Assembly (NCBI GenBank): GCA_031370825.1
Contig: JANMRB010000156.1
Coordinates: 1 to 16,198 of the forward strand
Length of the DNA stretch: 16,198 nt
Direction: 5' to 3'
Source of the DNA: JAENVT01 sp031370825
GTDB lineage: Bacteria; Actinomycetota; Acidimicrobiia; Acidimicrobiales; Ilumatobacteraceae
A program made the translations under genes and the position numbers. Positions 6,350 to 14,155 of this stretch are shown in pieces (position 1 is the stretch's first letter; each line of letters opens with the position of its first letter). The notes beneath the pieces are model-generated. The model was not told the DNA's origin, did not search any database, and worked only from the letters and a program-made list of their open reading frames with translations.

Positions 6350-7744
6350 TCATGGGCCTTTGCCAAGGTCGGCCTGCCGAGTGGCAACGATCGACTGAAC
6401 TTGTAGGACACAATAGTTCCAGATTGCTCCTGGGTCGACGCCTTCGGCGAAGGTCGGAACGTTTGCGACCGTCCAGCTGGCACCGTTGGCGGTCAAGCAA
6501 TCGTGGGAGGACGACTGGGCGAGGGACTCCAGCCCGCCAAAGATGTCCGCGATGGCGGCTGGATCAGCCGACTCGACGGTGGCGGGCCCGTCCGTTGTTC
6601 CAGTCGCCGGGCTCAGCGGCGGATTTTGGCCCCAGAACGAGTACGGCAATGCGGCTCCGGTCGCGTCGTAGGCGGTGATGTCGGGGTGAGGATTGTCCGG
6701 GTCGACTCGGAAGATGGCCAGTCCCGCCACGGGACGCTGCCACAGGCGGGTGACTCCATCGTCGTAGCGCACGGTGTCGACCTCGGGCGGCAGGTTGTTC
6801 CAGGTGAACAGGTCATCGCTCGCGACGTGATTGTCGATGGACGATGTCTGACCGAATTGTGCCGGCATCGCGGTGGAAGCGCAGCCACTCCCTCCTGCCT
6901 CGCTGACGCATTGCCATTCCTCGACGTGGCCCGTCTGCAGGGAAGGCATCAACGTCGTCCATATCAACACAGGAGGGTGGCCCTCGACCCTGAACGCGTG
7001 CGCCGAACCCGGCTTGGCGACCTCCTGAACATCGGTGATAGGAATCTCGACAAGCGGCTCCTCTTCGCCGATTGACGTCGATCCAACGTCCGAAGGTGCC
7101 GATCCGATCGGCTGTAGCGACGAGACGGTGCTCGCTGGGTTCTGCACGACAATCGGCGCGCAGTACTCGCCATCCGCGGCCGTGGATCCAGCCCGGTCGG
7201 CGTGCAGACAGAAGCGGTACGAGCCAGCTTCCAGTTGTGGAGGAAGAACGACTCGGAATGGCCGAGTCGCTATCAGTGTCAGGGGCGAAACGCCCGATGG
7301 CACGCTGCCCTCGGTGAGATCAACCGGGTCTGCCGGCAACGCCGTTGCGTCCAAGAATGCCGGGTGCACAAGCCAGATTCTTTGCCATGTGTCGCCTTTC
7401 AATTGCTCGATGTACGCCTCTGCTCGCACGGAGAGATCTTCGAGGTTGTCCCCAGTGAAGGTGGCGACGAACGAGGTGCCGACCTCCGGGTTGTCCGGAC
7501 TCAGCTCCAGCCCCGCGGGTTGTGTCGCGACCGACGCCACGGAATCCGTGTTGCGCGATGCGATAACTGCGAGCCCAACCAACGCGAGCGCCGCGATGAG
7601 CGCCGCGGCCATGGCCCACGGCCGAACCCGATGGGCCGAGCTCGTCGGAACTACCCGGGTGACGACGCTCGTGTCAATGATCTCGTCGAGGCTCAATGGC
7701 TGCGCCAACGAGTCGATGTGGTCGCGGATCTGTTGATCTGTCAT
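6350..7744 (-). CDS. Single-pass membrane protein, likely anti-sigma partner of the second sigma factor
   Basis: 464 residues starting at ATG 7744, which overlaps the stop of the sigma gene upstream as ATGA. The first 41 residues are polar and presumably cytoplasmic (MTDQQIRDHIDSL at the start). One membrane helix follows (about 42-63, PWAMAAALIAALALVGLAVI), then some 400 extracytoplasmic residues. These include an early beta-rich stretch (about 80-200, GLELSPDNPEVGTSF to FCLHADRAG) and a second half with several Cys (about C188, C198, C281, C289, C425, C445), so disulphides are possible. The outer part does not resemble that of the first partner, although gene order, topology and overlap are the same. 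An anti-sigma role is inferred from the pairing; the sensed signal is unknown. Confidence 0.65.
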   Translation of the reverse strand: MTDQQIRDHIDSLAQPLSLDEIIDTSVVTRVVPTSSAHRVRPWAMAAALIAALALVGLAVIASRNTDSVASVATQPAGLELSPDNPEVGTSFVATFTGDNLEDLSVRAEAYIEQLKGDTWQRIWLVHPAFLDATALPADPVDLTEGSVPSGVSPLTLIATRPFRVVLPPQLEAGSYRFCLHADRAGSTAADGEYCAPIVVQNPASTVSSLQPIGSAPSDVGSTSIGEEEPLVEIPITDVQEVAKPGSAHAFRVEGHPPVLIWTTLMPSLQTGHVEEWQCVSEAGGSGCASTAMPAQFGQTSSIDNHVASDDLFTWNNLPPEVDTVRYDDGVTRLWQRPVAGLAIFRVDPDNPHPDITAYDATGAALPYSFWGQNPPLSPATGTTDGPATVESADPAAIADIFGGLESLAQSSSHDCLTANGASWTVANVPTFAEGVDPGAIWNYCVLQVQSIVATRQADLGKGP

Positions 7745-8235
7745 TGCACTGCTCCCATACGTTCGCGCATCTTGGTCAAGCCCCGCTCGACGTGGTTCTG
7801 GATCGATGACCGCTCGAGACCCAAGAGCTCGGCCGCCTCGTGGTGCGTCAGTCCATATCCATGGACGAGCACCACTGCCTGGCGTTGCCGGACGCTCAGC
7901 GATGCCAGCGCGTGCGCCAAACCCGGCTCGTACGTCGATGACGGGGGTGCGACAATCTCAAAGCCGATCCGCCGACTCGAGCGACCGCGTTGTCGTCGAC
8001 CCCATCGTCGACCGACTTGAAAGAGATAGCCGGCCGGATTGTCCATCACCAGCACCGTCGCCCGGTGCTCCCAGCCGTAGCGGAACGCCTCGGCAGTCGC
8101 GTCGCGTCCGGCCTCTCCCCCGAAAGCAGCCACCAGGGCGGCGCGCAATCGTGGTTCTGTGGCTTCGAAGAACGCCTTGAACTGACATGCGAATTCTCGA
8201 CCAACTGCCCCCTGACTACTTCGGTCATTTCTCAC
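7741..8235 (-). CDS. ECF-type RNA polymerase sigma factor, homologue of the one at 3758-4213
   Basis: 164 residues from GTG 8235. Region-2-like helices (TEPRLRAALVAAFGG, then DATAEAFRYGWEHR and DNPAGYLFQVGRRWG) and a C-terminal region-4 HTH (LSVRQRQAVVLVHGYGL, THHEAAELLGLERSSIQNHV, ERGLTKMRERMG) are plain. Against the plus-strand sigma factor the shared landmarks are EPRLR.AL, NP.GYLF.VG, the RQ.....L.HG.G segment and RGL...R at the end. Its stop overlaps the start of the membrane partner by ATGA. It lies 120 bases downstream of the GHKL ATPase on the same strand, so it could share its transcript or have its own promoter. The start is uncertain: no strong ribosome binding site is seen, and the first 16 residues show no family similarity. 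Confidence 0.8.
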   Translation of the reverse strand: MRNDRSSQGAVGREFACQFKAFFEATEPRLRAALVAAFGGEAGRDATAEAFRYGWEHRATVLVMDNPAGYLFQVGRRWGRRQRGRSSRRIGFEIVAPPSSTYEPGLAHALASLSVRQRQAVVLVHGYGLTHHEAAELLGLERSSIQNHVERGLTKMRERMGAVQ

Positions 8236-8325
8236 CTCTGCCGTCTAAGGCACCTGCCCGTCAGCTTGCACCACAAGCGCCCCGAGAACGATGCCGCAGA
8301 CCTCGTCGCGATCGAGCCGACGCCG

Positions 8326-8354
8326 GAGCACGGGACACATCCGAGACGGTGCTC
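8326..8354 (-). terminator. Possible hairpin after the GHKL ATPase gene
   Basis: GAGCAC (8326-8331) and GTGCTC (8349-8354) are perfect 6-bp inverted arms with a 17-base spacer, just past the TAA (8356-8358) of the minus-strand ATPase gene. There is no T-run. It might end or attenuate transcription before the sigma gene, but the long loop makes it weak. Confidence 0.22.
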
Positions 8355-8355
8355 G

Positions 8356-9912
8356 TTATCGGCGTTTAGGGAGGTGGCGGCGGACTCGTACGAGCATCCG
8401 CACCATTTCTTCGGCGAGGTCTTCGGGTTGGGCACGCGGGTTGTTGTAGACGACGTACTCCTTGGCGACGAGGGTGGCGAGGTAGTCGAGCAGGGCGGCT
8501 TCATCGTCTTTGAACATCAGGTAGTCGGGATGGGTCTCGCTGTACAGCACGACACCGTTGTCGGCGTCGAATCTGCTGCGCGCCTCACCGGGCTCGGGGT
8601 CGGCGACGATCGTCGGCAGGTCAGAGGACCGCCGCCGGTCGGGGCGCGCAGGTGTCGACGGGCCGGAGTCAGGTTGCTCGGGGGGCGCCGACAACTCCGG
8701 TGTCAGATCGGGGATGTCTCCGCCGGACGGCAACTGCTGTGAGGGGTCGCGAGGCTCGGAATCGGGGCCGGTATCGGTCAATGCCGGTGGCAGGGCCCCG
8801 TCAAGGCCTTCGCCCCCGAACAGGCCGCCCTCACCGACCTCGGAGCCGAGCGCAGTGCGCATCGGGTTGTCGAGATCGGCGAGCTCTTTGAGGACCCGCC
8901 CGAAGATCTTGCGGACGGTGTCAGCCAGTCGCTCAGCTGTCGCCTCGTCGACGTCTTTGGCCATCTTGGTCACGCTGGCGGCCACGGCTGGCTCGATCGA
9001 GCGGATCATTTCGACGAACACTGGAAACACGTCGCGGTCACGCAGGATCGCCCTGCGTCCTGCGGTCTGCTGCAACGCCTCGAACACCACCCGCCCCGAC
9101 ACCTGGTCGCTGGTCCACGGCAGGCGGTCGAATTCTTCGAGCTCTGCGAGGTCGTCGATAACGGACGTGCCGCCGCGGGCGACCACCGCCACTCTGCGGT
9201 GGCGGGCACTGGGAGGGGCGACGTACAAGGCGAACTCGACGCGGCCCCACAGGGTGGTCCGCGCCGGGATCTCGAGCTTGATGCCGTCGGGCCGCTCGGC
9301 GCTGACCAGCTCACTGGAGCGTCCTTCGACGACCTCCAGGGTGTAGGAGCCCGAAGCCAGCGCCGCGCTGCGACGCTGACGGAGATAGTCGACGACTTTG
9401 CGCTGGGTGAGGACACGGGCGACGTCGGGGTCGAGGTCGCCGATGTACACCGTGGTGCCGGACACATCGCGGGTACGACGCCGTTCACGTTCGAGATGGG
9501 CCAGCGATTTGCCTCGTTCGAGGCGCAGCGCCCAGGTCTCCGTCGAGTCGTCGGCGCGGCTGACGACATCAAGCCGGCCGCCGAGTTGTTGGTAGGCGAG
9601 CAGACCGATCGCTTTTTCGCCGAGGGTGCGGTTGTCGCCCACCTTCACCGATTCGAACAGGTTGCGGGCCAGCTCTCGGAGTCTGTCAGGTGACATGCCT
9701 CGCCCGTCGTCGTCGACGGCGATCACGGGGACACGGCCGCGCCGTCTCAGCACCACCCTGATCCGCCCGACGCGATCGGCTTCGGCGTATTCGTCGGCGG
9801 CGTTGGAGATGAACTCGTTGAGCGCGTCTTTCGGGTCCTGGTACGCCTGTCCAGTGACGAGCACCGCTTTGGCGACGTTGCCAATGCGCAGTTTGACCTT
9901 CTCAGCCGCCAT
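8356..9912 (-). CDS. GHKL (Hsp90/histidine-kinase/MORC-like) ATPase, orphan
   Basis: 518 residues from ATG 9912. The Bergerat ATP-binding fold is complete: N box DALNEFISNAADE (E33, N37), G1 DDDGRGM (67-73), G2 GEKAIGLLA (98-106) and a G3-like SGTTVYI near 150. A second domain runs to about 370 and resembles the beta-rich transducer region of MutL/Hsp90/MORC-type proteins. A Pro/Ser/Asp-rich linker follows (about 375-435), then a conserved-looking C-terminus (VVLYSETHPDYLMF ... LLDYLATLVAKEYVVYNN ... EEMVRMLVRVRRHLP). There is no histidine-kinase phosphoacceptor domain, so it is an ATPase, probably a dimer clamp, rather than a kinase. Relatives often sit in defence or DNA-handling loci; here no helicase or nuclease partner is adjacent, so the function is unknown. 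It is divergent from the NTF2-like gene across an 84-base gap. Confidence 0.75.
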   Translation of the reverse strand: MAAEKVKLRIGNVAKAVLVTGQAYQDPKDALNEFISNAADEYAEADRVGRIRVVLRRRGRVPVIAVDDDGRGMSPDRLRELARNLFESVKVGDNRTLGEKAIGLLAYQQLGGRLDVVSRADDSTETWALRLERGKSLAHLERERRRTRDVSGTTVYIGDLDPDVARVLTQRKVVDYLRQRRSAALASGSYTLEVVEGRSSELVSAERPDGIKLEIPARTTLWGRVEFALYVAPPSARHRRVAVVARGGTSVIDDLAELEEFDRLPWTSDQVSGRVVFEALQQTAGRRAILRDRDVFPVFVEMIRSIEPAVAASVTKMAKDVDEATAERLADTVRKIFGRVLKELADLDNPMRTALGSEVGEGGLFGGEGLDGALPPALTDTGPDSEPRDPSQQLPSGGDIPDLTPELSAPPEQPDSGPSTPARPDRRRSSDLPTIVADPEPGEARSRFDADNGVVLYSETHPDYLMFKDDEAALLDYLATLVAKEYVVYNNPRAQPEDLAEEMVRMLVRVRRHLPKRR

Positions 9913-9968
9913 TGACGACAGATGGTAGGCCGCGGCCTGCCGTGGAGGGCTCTCCGGGCGAACGTTGC

Positions 9969-9984
9969 GACAACGGTGGACAAC
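9969..9984. repeat. GACAAC direct repeat in a divergent promoter region
   Basis: GACAAC occurs at 9969-9974 and again at 9979-9984, exactly one helical turn (10 bases) apart, within the 84-base gap between the GHKL ATPase (minus) and the NTF2-like gene (plus). Such phased repeats can be binding sites for a regulator. The function is speculative. Confidence 0.3.
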
Positions 9985-9996
9985 TATGGTCAGTAG

Positions 9997-10395
9997 GTGG
10001 ACGCTCGTGAAGCTGCGACCCGATGGGGTGAGACGTGGGAACGCGGCTGGACCAAAGGGGAGACCGCGGCCATTGCAGACCTCGACGCGCCGAGCGCCTC
10101 CTACCGCTCACATCCTCATCGGGACCCCGAGCATGGCGGCGCCGCGGCGTATGTGACTCGCACTTTCGCCGGGGAATCGGCGGTCGAATGTTGTTTCGGA
10201 GAACCAATCGCCATGGGCATGCGAGCCGCTGTCGAATGGTGGGCGAGCTTCGTCGAGGAGGAACGGGAGGTCACCTTGTCCGGGACGACGGTCTTGACGT
10301 TTGACTCGGATGGATTCGTCGTCGATCACGTGGACTACTGGGTGCAAAGCGACGGACGCCTTGCGCCCTTCACCGGCTGGGCAGGACGGCGCTGA
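9997..10395 (+). CDS. NTF2-like / SnoaL-fold protein
   Basis: 132 residues from GTG 9997, just after an in-frame TAG. The pattern of an N-terminal amphipathic helix with Trp residues (REAATRWGETWERGW), a short loop with a SHPHRDPEHGG-type segment, a second helix carrying an Asp/Glu-rich stretch, and C-terminal strands (VTLSGTTVLTFDSDGFVVDH, DYWVQSDG) fits the cone-shaped NTF2/SnoaL fold. Such proteins bind or isomerise small molecules, and the exact ligand cannot be told. There is no ribosome binding site, while TATGGT (9985-9990) lies six bases before the start, so a leaderless message is possible. It is convergent with the small gene at 10696-10454. The family call is by overall pattern only. 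Confidence 0.62.
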   Translation: MDAREAATRWGETWERGWTKGETAAIADLDAPSASYRSHPHRDPEHGGAAAYVTRTFAGESAVECCFGEPIAMGMRAAVEWWASFVEEEREVTLSGTTVLTFDSDGFVVDHVDYWVQSDGRLAPFTGWAGRR

Positions 10396-10453
10396 CACCA
10401 AGCCGAGCAAGCCGGGGCCGCGGAGCCCTGCGACCTCGCCTTCACCCAAGGCC

Positions 10454-10696
10454 TTATTCCGGAGTCGGGGGACCTTGTCGCGTCTCGTCGCGCTTTCCTT
10501 CGAGAAACTCGCGCAACGGAACCGACCAGAACTCGTCGGATTCGTTCGTGCCGAACTGCCAGTTGCCGAGGATCTCCGATGCCTTCTCACTCGTTGACAT
10601 CCACTCGGGAAGCTTCTGAGGGATCGTCAGCGCCTCGGCCTGCTGCTCAGCCGTCAGACTGTTCCACCACGTGTTGAGCGGATCGTCGGCTTCCAT
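10454..10696 (-). CDS. Small acidic protein of unknown function (80 aa)
   Basis: From ATG 10696 the protein starts MEADDPLNTWWNSLTAEQQA, continues with LPEWM near residue 30, and ends in a charged tail (LREFLEGKRDETRQGPPTPE). The WWN.L..EQ..EA ... LPEWM pattern looks like a small conserved actinobacterial protein of unknown role, and codon use fits coding DNA. The frame stays open upstream to 10765, but those residues have no recognisable feature, so the shorter start is preferred. There is no membrane helix and no catalytic motif. It is divergent from the membrane protein at 10775 and convergent with the NTF2-like gene. Confidence 0.5.
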   Translation of the reverse strand: MEADDPLNTWWNSLTAEQQAEALTIPQKLPEWMSTSEKASEILGNWQFGTNESDEFWSVPLREFLEGKRDETRQGPPTPE

Positions 10697-10774
10697 TACC
10701 CAAAGACAGTAGCCAACTGGATAGGTGACTACGTCGGGTCGACGACGGTCGGGTGCAAAGGCCACAGCACGACG

Positions 10775-13240
10775 ATGAGCACGGATTACGATCAGGCATC
10801 CCTTCTCGAGAATTCATCCGGCATGCTTGACATCGCATCGGTGCGACCAACGTTCGTGGTGTCCGAGCCGGCTCAGCCGGCGTATGTGAGATCGCCGATC
10901 ACCGCCATCCGGCTTCTTGCGTCTCTTCTGGTCCTCGGATTCATGTATGTGGCGTTGCAGGGCGGCAACGACGGTGAATTTGCGACCAGCTTCGGCGACT
11001 TTCTCGGTTCGGTTCCGCGGTGGCTCGTGTCGGGCATTGTCAGCTTCTGCCAGATCGCCTTTCTCGTCGCGGCGATTCTCGGGTTCATCGGCCAACTTGT
11101 CCTCCGCCACTTCGCCCGGGTCGGGCGAATGCTTCTCGCCTCAGTCGTCTGCATCGCTGGTCTGATCGCGATGTCAAAGCTTGTTGGCACCTCGACACTG
11201 CCGCTCGTGCCTTCACGGCACGGCGTTGATCCGGGTTCGGCCCTCGGCGCGAACGGCCTGAGTGAATACGGCATCGGTGCCGCGTTCCCGACGACGTTGG
11301 ACGTGGGCGTGATCGCCGCGTGGATGTTCGTCGACCGAGGTCATTGGTCCGACCGTTGGCGACGGATCGGTGGACTCGTTCTGGTCCTGGGGGTCGCGGC
11401 GCGGCTCGGTGTCAGCCTGGCAGACCCCGCCACGATCATCACCGCCATCGCCATGGCAGCGGCCGCGTCGTCCCTGATCCAACTGATCCTCGGCGCCCCC
11501 AACACCCTCCCCCGGGCAGTAGCGGTGGGCGAGATCCTCGAACGTCTGGGGTACAAGCTCTCATCGGTGGAACGATTCGGTGGGTTCCATGGCTTCGCAG
11601 GATTCAGGGTCTGCCTCGATGACGGCCAGCAGCTGATCGTGAAGGTCATCAGTCACGATTCGCGCGCAGCGCTTCTCCCGGTGCGGGTGTACCGAGCGGC
11701 GCGCTTCCGCGACGTCGGCCAAGACCGACCGTTCCGGTCTCTTCGCTCGGCCGTCGAACACGAGGCCCTCTGCGCGTTGAAGGCCCACTCTGACGGAGTT
11801 CCCACTGCCCGCCTGGCAGTGATCGCCGAGTTCCCCCCGAATGCGATGATGATGGCGTTCGACGCGCAAACGCGCCAGTCGTTGAGCCAGCTCGAGCCGT
11901 CGCGTCGCACGCCCCAGCTCTTGGATTCGGTCTGGGCGATCGTGGATGCCCTTCAACGAAGTCACACGGTGCATCGCAGCCTCAACGCAGACGCCCTTTG
12001 GGTCGACGATGACGGCTACGTCGTGCTCGTCGGTTTCGCCTCGGCCTCGTTGGGTGTGGTCGACTCCGCCCTTTCGACGGATGTGGCCGAAGTCCTCGCA
12101 GCAACGTCCGCGCCGCTGGGAGTTCAACGCGCCGTTGAATCCGCGGTTGCCGGCGTCGGGCCCGCGGCGGTTGCCGCAGCGCTGCCGCGGCTGCAGCCAC
12201 TTGCGCTGACTCCCCGGACGCGAGCCGCCGTCAAGGCTGCGGGATGTCTCGAAGAGCTTCGCACCGAGGTCCAACGCGTGACCGGCGCCGACGACGTTCC
12301 GATCGCGGAGCTCGAGAGGATCAAGACGGGCACGGTGGTCACCATCGCCGTGGTAGCGCTGGCGTTGTGGACACTCATTCCCCAATTCCTCGGCGTCGGC
12401 TCGATCTGGGGCGAACTGCTACATGCGAACTTGTGGTGGGCAGCCGCGGCGCTCGCGCTGTCGGCGCTCACGTACGTTGGCGCAGCCGTGGCCCTCGACG
12501 GCTCACTGCCTGAGCGGGTGCCGCTGGGCCCGAACGTCGGCGTGCAAGTGGCGACCTCGTTCGTGGGTGTCGCTGCGCCCGGTGGCGGGCTGGCGCTCAC
12601 CGCCCGTTTTCTACAGAAGCGGGGCATCGACACAACCACGGCGGTCGCCGCAGTGGGAGTCGACACGATCGCCGGAGTGATCGTTCATTTCACGATGACA
12701 GCGCTGTTCGTCGCGCTGGCAGGTTCCTCGGGGCTGAAGACATTTGACCTGCCATCGTGGGGCACGGTCGGACTGATCACCGCCGGAGTAGCCCTGGTCG
12801 CAGCAACCGGTGTGGCCGTTCCATGGAGCCGCGCACTGCTGACGACTCGGGTGTGGCCGGCAACGAAGCGTTCGCTCGCCAACGTCAGTGAGATCGCTCG
12901 CCAGCCCGGCAAGATGATCGAGCTGTTCGGCGGCTCGCTGGTCATCACCATGGGGTACATCCTCGCGTTGGAGGTTGCTGTATCCGCGTTCGGCGCCGGC
13001 CCGGCGTTCACGTCGGTCGCGCTCGTCTACCTCATTGGCTCAGTGGTGTCCTCGGTCGCTCCCACCCCCGGCGGAATCGGAGCCGTCGAAGCCACCCTGA
13101 TCGCCGGATTGACCTCAGCGGGAATGGCCAGCGCCACCGCCGTCGCCGCCGTCATCCTGTTTCGACTCGCGACCTTCTGGATCCCGTTGCTGCCAGGCTG
13201 GGGAGCGCTCGTCGCGCTGCAACGTTCCGGCGACCTCTGA
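10775..13240 (+). CDS. Membrane protein: N-terminal helices, central pseudokinase, C-terminal MprF/LPG-synthase-like flippase domain
   Basis: 821 residues. About six membrane helices lie in residues 40-240. A protein-kinase-like domain follows (about 245-490): GYKLSSVERFGGFHGFAGF is a glycine-rich start, K290 in LIVKV is the usual lysine, and H400-R401 with a hydrophobic DGYVVLVGFA strand (about 413-422) is the catalytic loop region. The catalytic Asp (S402), the loop Asn (Ala) and the DFG Asp (G420) are all replaced, so it is a likely pseudokinase. About seven C-terminal helices (from about 513) belong to the lysylphosphatidylglycerol-synthase transmembrane/UPF0104 family, shown by the APTPGGIGAVEATL signature near 762. 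This family flips or transports lipids; no lysyl-transferase domain is present. It may move a lipid or polyprenyl-linked substrate under control of the central domain, which is inference. ATG 10775 has no strong ribosome binding site. Confidence 0.82.
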   Translation: MSTDYDQASLLENSSGMLDIASVRPTFVVSEPAQPAYVRSPITAIRLLASLLVLGFMYVALQGGNDGEFATSFGDFLGSVPRWLVSGIVSFCQIAFLVAAILGFIGQLVLRHFARVGRMLLASVVCIAGLIAMSKLVGTSTLPLVPSRHGVDPGSALGANGLSEYGIGAAFPTTLDVGVIAAWMFVDRGHWSDRWRRIGGLVLVLGVAARLGVSLADPATIITAIAMAAAASSLIQLILGAPNTLPRAVAVGEILERLGYKLSSVERFGGFHGFAGFRVCLDDGQQLIVKVISHDSRAALLPVRVYRAARFRDVGQDRPFRSLRSAVEHEALCALKAHSDGVPTARLAVIAEFPPNAMMMAFDAQTRQSLSQLEPSRRTPQLLDSVWAIVDALQRSHTVHRSLNADALWVDDDGYVVLVGFASASLGVVDSALSTDVAEVLAATSAPLGVQRAVESAVAGVGPAAVAAALPRLQPLALTPRTRAAVKAAGCLEELRTEVQRVTGADDVPIAELERIKTGTVVTIAVVALALWTLIPQFLGVGSIWGELLHANLWWAAAALALSALTYVGAAVALDGSLPERVPLGPNVGVQVATSFVGVAAPGGGLALTARFLQKRGIDTTTAVAAVGVDTIAGVIVHFTMTALFVALAGSSGLKTFDLPSWGTVGLITAGVALVAATGVAVPWSRALLTTRVWPATKRSLANVSEIARQPGKMIELFGGSLVITMGYILALEVAVSAFGAGPAFTSVALVYLIGSVVSSVAPTPGGIGAVEATLIAGLTSAGMASATAVAAVILFRLATFWIPLLPGWGALVALQRSGDL

Positions 13241-13263
13241 TTCGCCCAGGCAATCGAGCAGCC

Positions 13264-13282
13264 AGCGCGGGCCGATCGCGCT
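13264..13282. terminator. Short hairpin between two convergent genes
   Basis: AGCGCG (13264-13269) and CGCGCT (13277-13282) are perfect 6-bp arms with a 7-base loop, in the 40-base gap between the membrane protein (ends 13240) and the phosphoesterase gene (minus, ends 13281). It could serve as a bidirectional terminator; no T-run is present, as is common in GC-rich actinobacteria. Confidence 0.35.
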
Positions 13283-13781
13283 ACGGCAGCACGACGTGGC
13301 TCACGCCGGCCACGACGCCGTCGTGCAACTGCAGGACGGCGGCGGTGTGATCGGGTGCGGCACGGCGTTGCATCGCCGATCCCGGGTTCACCTGGTGCTG
13401 CACATGGCGGTCGGTGGGGCGGACGTCGATCTCGTGCCACGGGATGTGCGAATGGCCGAAGACGACGACATCGGCCTGCGGGAACCAGCGGCGAAGACGG
13501 GCGGTTCGGCCGCTGGCGGGACCACTGTCGTGGACGGCCGCGACCTCACATCCGTCGAGATCGACGACAAGCCGCTCGGGCAGGATCATGCCGCGGTCGT
13601 TGTTTCCGAGCACCGCATGAACCGGCGCGAACTCTTGGAGCGCCGTCAACACTGACGCATCGGTGATGTCGCCTGCGTGGATGATGACGTCGGCAGTCTC
13701 GAGGTGGCGGTACAGCCTGTCCACGAGCCGTGCGCCCTGGCACTCGCCCAAATGGGTATCGGCGAGGAGCAGCACTTTCAT
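13281..13781 (-). CDS. YfcE-type metallophosphoesterase
   Basis: 166 residues from ATG 13781 (an in-frame GTG at 13790 would add three). All calcineurin-like metal motifs are present: D8-x-H10 in LLADTH, G37-D38 in HAGD, G59-N60-N61-D62, H84 in AVHDSG, and GHSH at 109-112, followed by a typical VNPGSAM segment. Length and order fit the YfcE/MJ0936 family of small cytosolic phosphodiesterases. The physiological substrate is unknown; relatives act on phosphodiesters in vitro with a divalent metal. It is convergent with the membrane protein and divergent from the gene at 13838, sharing a 56-base promoter region. Nothing looks damaged. Confidence 0.9.
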   Translation of the reverse strand: MKVLLLADTHLGECQGARLVDRLYRHLETADVIIHAGDITDASVLTALQEFAPVHAVLGNNDRGMILPERLVVDLDGCEVAAVHDSGPASGRTARLRRWFPQADVVVFGHSHIPWHEIDVRPTDRHVQHQVNPGSAMQRRAAPDHTAAVLQLHDGVVAGVSHVVLP

Positions 13782-13837
13782 CCCGCCCACTGTCTCACGT
13801 CCCGATTCCTTCTTTCACTCTGGCAGGCTTCACGGTG

Positions 13838-14155
13838 ATGCCGGATCGCAGGGTGGACAAGGAATACGTTGAGTTCTGGTCGGCTCTCTACGACGAGTCG
13901 TACGATGCCGTGCTCACGAGGGTCGGCCCGAGCGTTCGCGAGCGTGGCTACTACGATCGGAACGACTTCATGATGGTCGGACGATGGAAGGCGGCGAGAA
14001 CGACGCCGCTCCTCGAGGAGTCGAAAAACCTCCCGCCATACATGACGTATTTGACTATCTGCCGCGAGCTCGCTGCCGATTGTCAATGCGATTTGCGGAC
14101 CCTTGATCGAGCCCTCTGGCAGGCGAACGGCAGACCCGTCGGGGAGGTCACGTGA
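13838..14155 (+). CDS. Short glycosylase-like protein (WK..R family), apparently internally deleted
   Basis: 105 residues from ATG 13838. The N-terminal half (VRERGYYDRNDFMMVGRWKA, then RTTPLL) matches the start of a family of about 180-residue actinobacterial proteins with a WKs.R motif. The C-terminus (TICRELAADCQCDLRTLDRALWQ) matches their last 35 residues. The central part expected between them, which carries a helix-hairpin-helix-like GV..PtAS.iL segment and an ILDyRaL segment, is missing; the join falls near ESKNLPPYMTY, in frame. It is coupled to the next gene by a GTGA overlap. It lacks a signal peptide and a clear ribosome binding site; GTG 13835 is an alternative start. The family recall is from pattern memory and moderate in certainty. 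Confidence 0.55.
   Translation: MPDRRVDKEYVEFWSALYDESYDAVLTRVGPSVRERGYYDRNDFMMVGRWKAARTTPLLEESKNLPPYMTYLTICRELAADCQCDLRTLDRALWQANGRPVGEVT

Noticed and set aside
7202..8020. Plus-strand open frame opposite the second partner and sigma genes
   Set aside because: Its residues are Arg/Cys/Trp-rich without pattern, while the minus strand encodes recognisable membrane and sigma proteins.
8558..9346. Plus-strand Ser/Arg/Pro-rich open frame
   Set aside because: It is antisense to the GHKL ATPase, whose motifs are complete.
10415..10428. Hairpin GGGC...GCCC after the NTF2-like gene
   Set aside because: A four-pair stem with no T-run is too weak to call a terminator.
10108..10590. Minus-strand open frame across the NTF2-like and small genes
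   Set aside because: It overlaps both better-supported genes and lacks any domain.
11561..12385. Minus-strand open frame of 274 codons
   Set aside because: It lies opposite the kinase-like domain of the membrane protein and is His/Arg-rich without family features.
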